NCBI GenBank assembly: GCA_937967775.1
Contig: CALCJH010000340.1
Location: 1 to 8,701 of the forward strand
Length of the DNA: 8,701 nt
Source: an uncultured bacterium
GTDB lineage: Bacteria > Armatimonadota > UBA5829 > DSUL01
Direction of reading: 5' to 3'
The notes under the pieces were generated by a model. That model made no database searches and was not told the DNA's origin. It saw nothing but the letters and a program-made list of their open reading frames with translations. The position numbers and the translations under genes were made by a program. Positions 5,049 to 8,701 of this stretch are shown in pieces (position 1 is the stretch's first letter; each line of letters starts with the position of its first letter).

Positions 5049-7920
5049 GCGCCCCAACCTCCGGGTTCTCATCAGGACCGCCTTCCGAGTAGCGGTAGCG
5101 GCAGATCTCGTCGTCACCATGCTCCCCTGCCCCGCTGAAGCCGCAGATGAGATCACTCCCGCCGAGGCGGTCCGCCTGCTGACTGCAGGCCGCACGGACC
5201 GGCTCAACCCGCGCCGGCATCTCTTCCTGGACGGCGACTGGGAGTTCCGCCCGGAGAGAGAGCGGATCTGGAGCAAGGCTCCCGTTCCCGGCAACTGGCA
5301 CAACCTGCCGGGAATGCGGGGCTACACAGGGACTGCCGAGTACCGGAAGACCATCGCCATTCCTCCTACGTGGAACGGCGATCCCTGGCTGGTCTTCGGC
5401 GCCGTGGACTACGCGGCGCGTGTCGTGGTGAATGACCGGTACGTCGGCTTTCACGAAGGGGGGTATACCCCCTTCGCCTTCAACATCGGGCATATTGTCC
5501 GCCCGGGCCAGACGGCCACCATCTCCCTAGTGGTGGAGGATCCTGGGCCGGGAGCGGATATTCGGGGATATCCGTTCGACGAGATTCCTCATGGCAAGCA
5601 GAGCTGGTACGGCAACGTCAGCGGCCCGTGGCAGCCGGTGATTCTGGAGGAGCGTGCCCGGACCCACGTCCGCAGCCTTAAGATAACGCCTGACATCCGC
5701 AAGTCGTCGGTTCGTCTGGATGTGACGCTTTCTCAGACTCCTCCGGCTGGAAGAGGCCTGCTTCTGGCCACCGTCTACGCGCCTCGGAGCGCGGCCCCGG
5801 TGGCCCGGCTGCAGACAGATTTGACATCTGCTCTGACTTACAGCCTGACTACTCGCATCCCGGGCGCGGAGCCTTGGAGTCCTGACTCTCCGTCGCTCTA
5901 CACCGTCAATATCAGCATTGTGACGGAAGACGGAGCAGTGGTGGATCAGTTTGCGGACAGGTTCGGCATGCGAAGCATCACGGCAAAAGACGGGCGGATC
6001 CTTCTGAACGGCAAGCCGATCTTCCTGTCCGGGGCGCTGGACCAGGATTTCTATCCTGAGACGGACTATACCCCCCTGTCGGAGGAGTATCTGCGCGATC
6101 AGTTTCTGAAAGCCAAGAAGCTAGGACTCAACCTGCTGCGATGCCACATCAAGATACCTGACCCGCTCTACCTCAAACTGGCTGATGAGATCGGGCTGTT
6201 GGTTTGGTACGAACTTCCGAATGTAGGAACGCTGACGCCGGCCGCTCGCGCGCGGCTGACCACTCTGATGAAGGAGGCCGCCGAGCGGGATTACAATCGT
6301 CCTTCGCTGATCATCGTCAGCCTGTTCAACGAGTCGTGGGGTATAGACCTGTCCCGTCCGGAGCAGAGAAAGTGGCTGCTCTCTGCCTTCGACACAGCGC
6401 AATCGCTGTTCGGAGACCGGCTTATCGTGGATAACTCAGCCTGCGCAGGCAACTTCCACGTGAAGACCGATATCGAGGATTTTCACGCCTACTTCGCCGT
6501 CCCCGATAGCGCCGGGCGGCTCGGGGAGTGGCTGGACGAATTCGCCAGCCGACCCGCCTGGACATTCTCGCCGCACGGGGACGCGCTGCGACGAGGAGAT
6601 GAACCGCTCGTTGTTTCGGAAATCGGCAGCTGGGCGCTTCCCTCCCTCCAGAGTCTGCTCGCCTGTCACGGTGGACAGGAACCTTGGTGGTTTTCCACGG
6701 CAAGGGGGGCGCTCCGGCCGGAAGGTGTGGAGGATCGGTTCCGCCAGACCGGGCTGGATCGCGTGTTCGGTGACTTCGGCAGGCTTGCGCGGAATACTCA
6801 GGAGATGCAGCTCCTCTCCTTCAAGCATACGGTGGAAGAGATTCGCCTCCGGCCAGCCATCTCCGGCTTTGTCTGGACCGAGCTGACGGATCTGCAGTGG
6901 GAGTCCAACGGCCTGATGGACTTCTGCCGCAACCCGAAATCCGTGGCCAGGATCGCCCCGCTGTTGACCGGACCGCGCTGCGTCATTATCCGCCCGGAGC
7001 GGCGCAACGTCCGGCCTGGAGAGGCCGTCACTGTCCGGCTCTCCGTCTCCAACTTCGGTGACCCGCTGGACAGCACAACCTTTGAATGGGCGCTGGAGGG
7101 ATTTCCGGACATATCCGGCACTCTGCAGGCAACTGCCCCTGTACCGGCGGCCTCCGGCGGAGCAGCCGGCGAGTTCTCGTTCGTAGCACCGGAAGTCTCC
7201 TCGCACCGGGTGGCACGCCTCACAGTCCGCTGGCTTTCCGGAGGCCGTCTGCTTGCGCAGAACTACGAGGACATCAACATCCTGCCGCGCGCTGGACCAC
7301 TGCGTCTGCAGGTCTACGTGGATCCGTCCGTAGCAGGCAGAGAACAACTCGACGAGTGGCTTCGCGACAGCGGGGCAACGGTGGTCTCTGCTCCTTTCAC
7401 GGCTGATGTGACCGTCACCGGAAAGTTGACGGACGACCTCATCCGGTGGACTGCCGGAGGCGGAAGGACGCTGCTGCTGGCGCACGATACTTCGGCTTTC
7501 GGTGAGCATCCATCCTCGGTACGGCTGTCTTCCCGCGCAGAGGCGGATATGTGGGGAGACTGGGCGACGGTGTTCACCTGGTTCGACCGCAACCCTGTCT
7601 TCGCCGGGCTTAACACTCGCCACCAGATGCTGGACTGGACCTTTGCCGCGATCATCCCGGATCACATCCTGACAGGACTCCCTGAGGCGGCCTGGGACGA
7701 CGTGGAGTGCGGCATGTTCGCCGGCTGGCTGCACAAGGGAAGCGCCGTAGTGCTGCGAGCGGGAACGGAGAACGCGCGGATCCTCATCACCACACTGAGA
7801 GTCAGTGAAGCGCTCGCAGGTGATCCCGTAGCCGACCGGCTAATGCACAACCTGTTGCGGCGGGTTTCCGGACCGTCCTTCCCGGTGCGAGCCCGCTGGG
7901 ATGCGCTCTTTGGCCGCTGA
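5038..7920 (+). CDS. Secreted glycoside hydrolase family 2 protein with C-terminal Ig-like and amidotransferase-like domains
   Basis: This is a large exported retaining glycosidase of 960 residues. The TTG 5038 start gives a basic segment (residues 2-16), a hydrophobic stretch (about 17-30) and an AEAAD cleavage-like site (33-37), i.e. a Sec signal peptide. The next candidate, ATG 5119, would remove it. The jelly-roll sugar-binding domain spans about 56-205 (FLDGDWEFRPE, then PVPGNWHN), followed by a beta-sandwich from about 210 to 315 ending at FGMRSI (309-314). The TIM barrel runs from about 320 to 640 and starts ILLNGKPIFLSGA. The acid/base is predicted as E432 in LFNESWG and the nucleophile as E528 in VVSEIGSW; WTELTDLQWESNG (613 on) matches the GH2 barrel end. 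An Ig-like segment (about 648-750) and a Rossmann-like region (about 754-950) resembling GATase/trimerisation domains of beta-galactosidases follow. The substrate (galactoside, glucuronide, mannoside or other) is undetermined. It overlaps the kinase-like gene by 11 nt; only AACAGG (5028-5033) could serve as ribosome binding site. Confidence 0.9.
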   Translation: MRVKRPNLRVLIRTAFRVAVAADLVVTMLPCPAEAADEITPAEAVRLLTAGRTDRLNPRRHLFLDGDWEFRPERERIWSKAPVPGNWHNLPGMRGYTGTAEYRKTIAIPPTWNGDPWLVFGAVDYAARVVVNDRYVGFHEGGYTPFAFNIGHIVRPGQTATISLVVEDPGPGADIRGYPFDEIPHGKQSWYGNVSGPWQPVILEERARTHVRSLKITPDIRKSSVRLDVTLSQTPPAGRGLLLATVYAPRSAAPVARLQTDLTSALTYSLTTRIPGAEPWSPDSPSLYTVNISIVTEDGAVVDQFADRFGMRSITAKDGRILLNGKPIFLSGALDQDFYPETDYTPLSEEYLRDQFLKAKKLGLNLLRCHIKIPDPLYLKLADEIGLLVWYELPNVGTLTPAARARLTTLMKEAAERDYNRPSLIIVSLFNESWGIDLSRPEQRKWLLSAFDTAQSLFGDRLIVDNSACAGNFHVKTDIEDFHAYFAVPDSAGRLGEWLDEFASRPAWTFSPHGDALRRGDEPLVVSEIGSWALPSLQSLLACHGGQEPWWFSTARGALRPEGVEDRFRQTGLDRVFGDFGRLARNTQEMQLLSFKHTVEEIRLRPAISGFVWTELTDLQWESNGLMDFCRNPKSVARIAPLLTGPRCVIIRPERRNVRPGEAVTVRLSVSNFGDPLDSTTFEWALEGFPDISGTLQATAPVPAASGGAAGEFSFVAPEVSSHRVARLTVRWLSGGRLLAQNYEDINILPRAGPLRLQVYVDPSVAGREQLDEWLRDSGATVVSAPFTADVTVTGKLTDDLIRWTAGGGRTLLLAHDTSAFGEHPSSVRLSSRAEADMWGDWATVFTWFDRNPVFAGLNTRHQMLDWTFAAIIPDHILTGLPEAAWDDVECGMFAGWLHKGSAVVLRAGTENARILITTLRVSEALAGDPVADRLMHNLLRRVSGPSFPVRARWDALFGR
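5454..5476 (+). repeat. Near-perfect palindrome inside the GH2 gene
   Basis: A perfect 14-bp palindrome of five G, TATA and five C (5459-5472) is extended by CGAA on the left and TTCG on the right, with one extra G at 5458 in the left arm. It encodes part of HEGGYTPF in the sugar-binding domain. No promoter or gene start follows it, so a regulatory role is unsupported. Confidence 0.6.
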
Positions 7921-7926
7921 AAGCCT

Positions 7927-8701
7927 TCACAGGCCGATCAGCTTCACATCCACGTTGAAGCTCTTGTAGCGGTTCTGATAGGTGATCCGCGGCTCGATGC
8001 AATGGAAGATGCGCGACAGGCGCAGCCCCCAATCGTATACGCCGCCTCGCTGAAGGTCGAAATCCACCACAAAGTCCGAGCGGAGCAGGCCCCACTCCGA
8101 TTGCAGGCGGGTGGCCAGCTTCTCTCCCACATCAATGTTATCGAACTCGAATGGCGAGGATCCGTCCGTAAAGTGACGGGCGTAGGTTACTGCAGCAAAA
8201 TGCCTGGGCGTGAGTTGCCGTCCCAATCCTATGCTCCCGCCAAGAACGGTCTGATGGTGACCGTCGCTATACCACGAGGAACGAGCCAGCAAAACAGGAT
8301 CCAGCACCCAGCTGACCGGCCGCGCCCTTTCCGTCCGCAGCACGGCACGGAGATCGTAGCGGGTCCTCCAGGTGCGGTCCGTGTGCTCGCGGAAACGCCC
8401 CACACCACCCTGCGCGTCGAAAGCCAACCGCCACCTGCCGCCGACCTGCCCCGGCACAGCCGCGCCCAGCAGCCGGGCCCCTATTTCGGGCTGACGATCC
8501 AGATAGAGATACCGGACGTCCGGGTCATAGACGCGCTGACGGCGGCCGAAGCGGAAGAACACGTTCGCTCTGGGCGGCAAGACCGCAGATGTTGTCACCA
8601 CGTCCTGTCCGGTCAAGAGTCCTGCTCCCATCAGGTCTGGAGCGATGTCGCGGGTAAGAACCGCCTTCCGCGGGGCGGTGCCGGTCAGTGACCGTTCGAG
8701 T
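7927..8701 (-). CDS. Probable outer-membrane beta-barrel protein, C-terminal part; LptD/OstA-like
   Basis: This frame is open from the right window edge to the stop at 7927-7929, so about 257 C-terminal residues are seen and the start is outside; the methionine codon at 8629-8631 is internal. Short alternating hydrophobic/polar strands rich in Tyr, Phe, Trp and Arg, with Gly/Asp turns, suggest a transmembrane beta-barrel. The segment YLDRQPEIG (about 8482-8505) resembles the R-x-PE stretch before the barrel repeats of LptD, which inserts lipopolysaccharide into the outer leaflet of the outer membrane. The end, IFHCIEPRITYQ (one Cys at 7999-8001) and then FNVDVKLIGL, resembles the Cys-strand-...-GL ending of many LptD proteins. 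The final residue is Leu, not the aromatic usual for barrel proteins. The gene converges on GH2 with a 6-nt gap. It could instead be another barrel or secreted beta-rich protein; the coding strand is fairly sure, the name is not. Confidence 0.5.
   Translation of the reverse strand, partial: LERSLTGTAPRKAVLTRDIAPDLMGAGLLTGQDVVTTSAVLPPRANVFFRFGRRQRVYDPDVRYLYLDRQPEIGARLLGAAVPGQVGGRWRLAFDAQGGVGRFREHTDRTWRTRYDLRAVLRTERARPVSWVLDPVLLARSSWYSDGHHQTVLGGSIGLGRQLTPRHFAAVTYARHFTDGSSPFEFDNIDVGEKLATRLQSEWGLLRSDFVVDFDLQRGGVYDWGLRLSRIFHCIEPRITYQNRYKSFNVDVKLIGL

Noticed and set aside
4203..5303. A 366-codon open frame on the minus strand opposite the kinase-like and GH2 genes
   Set aside because: The product is basic, low in order and has no recognisable motif, while the plus strand carries well-conserved families throughout. 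It is an expected antisense open frame in GC-rich DNA.
6436..7734. A 432-codon open frame on the minus strand opposite the GH2 gene
   Set aside because: Its composition is Arg/Gly/Pro-rich without a domain pattern, and it is fully covered by the GH2 barrel and C-terminal domains on the other strand.
7905..7945. Possible bidirectional terminator between the convergent genes, based on GGCC repeats near 7912 and 7932
   Set aside because: Only a few base pairs can form, the GGCC elements are self-complementary, and no T-run follows on either strand.
8002..8691. A 229-codon plus-strand open frame opposite the barrel gene
   Set aside because: It shows no motif or secondary-structure pattern, whereas the minus-strand frame is open to the window edge, has strand-turn periodicity and GC-rich third positions, and ends with an LptD-like C-terminus.

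Overview
The window is a gene-dense, GC-rich (about 60%) bacterial segment with almost no non-coding DNA. The sequence does not fix the taxon. The mix of genes (a branched-chain amino-acid type ABC cassette, a PIG-L deacetylase, a cytidylate-kinase-like protein, a secreted glycoside hydrolase family 2 enzyme and a probable outer-membrane barrel) suggests a diderm, free-living heterotroph. Armatimonadota or a similar poorly cultured phylum is a guess, not a demonstration.

Bases 1-7920, all on the plus strand, read as one tightly packed transcription unit of eight genes. It begins with the last 64 residues of a periplasmic substrate-binding protein (1-195). The four other parts of a HAAT/LIV-type ABC importer follow: permeases LivH (217-1128) and LivM (1133-2131), then ATPases LivG (2118-2885) and LivF (2885-3589). 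Next come a PIG-L/LmbE-type deacetylase (3601-4362), a Cytidylate_kin2-type kinase-like protein (4359-5048) and a 960-residue exported GH2 enzyme (5038-7920). Junctions are 21 nt, 4 nt, a 14-nt overlap, a 1-nt overlap, 11 nt, a 4-nt overlap and an 11-nt overlap, so translational coupling is likely throughout. No promoter or terminator was found; the operon promoter must lie upstream of the window. Three of the seven visible starts are TTG.

Bases 7927-8701, on the minus strand, hold the C-terminal part of a gene converging on the GH2 gene with a gap of only 6 nt. Its amphipathic strands, internal LDRQPE segment and C-terminal HC...GL ending resemble the beta-barrel end of LptD/OstA-type LPS-assembly proteins. 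This is a tentative call.

The importer probably takes up amino acids or related small amides. The GH2 enzyme would act outside the cytoplasm on a glycan or glycoside, and the PIG-L protein and kinase-like protein would act in the cytoplasm. Whether the three downstream genes share a pathway with the importer is inference from operon structure alone. The most unusual detail is in the PIG-L protein: the usual AHPDD metal-site motif reads AHIHD, so the normal general-base aspartate is a histidine.
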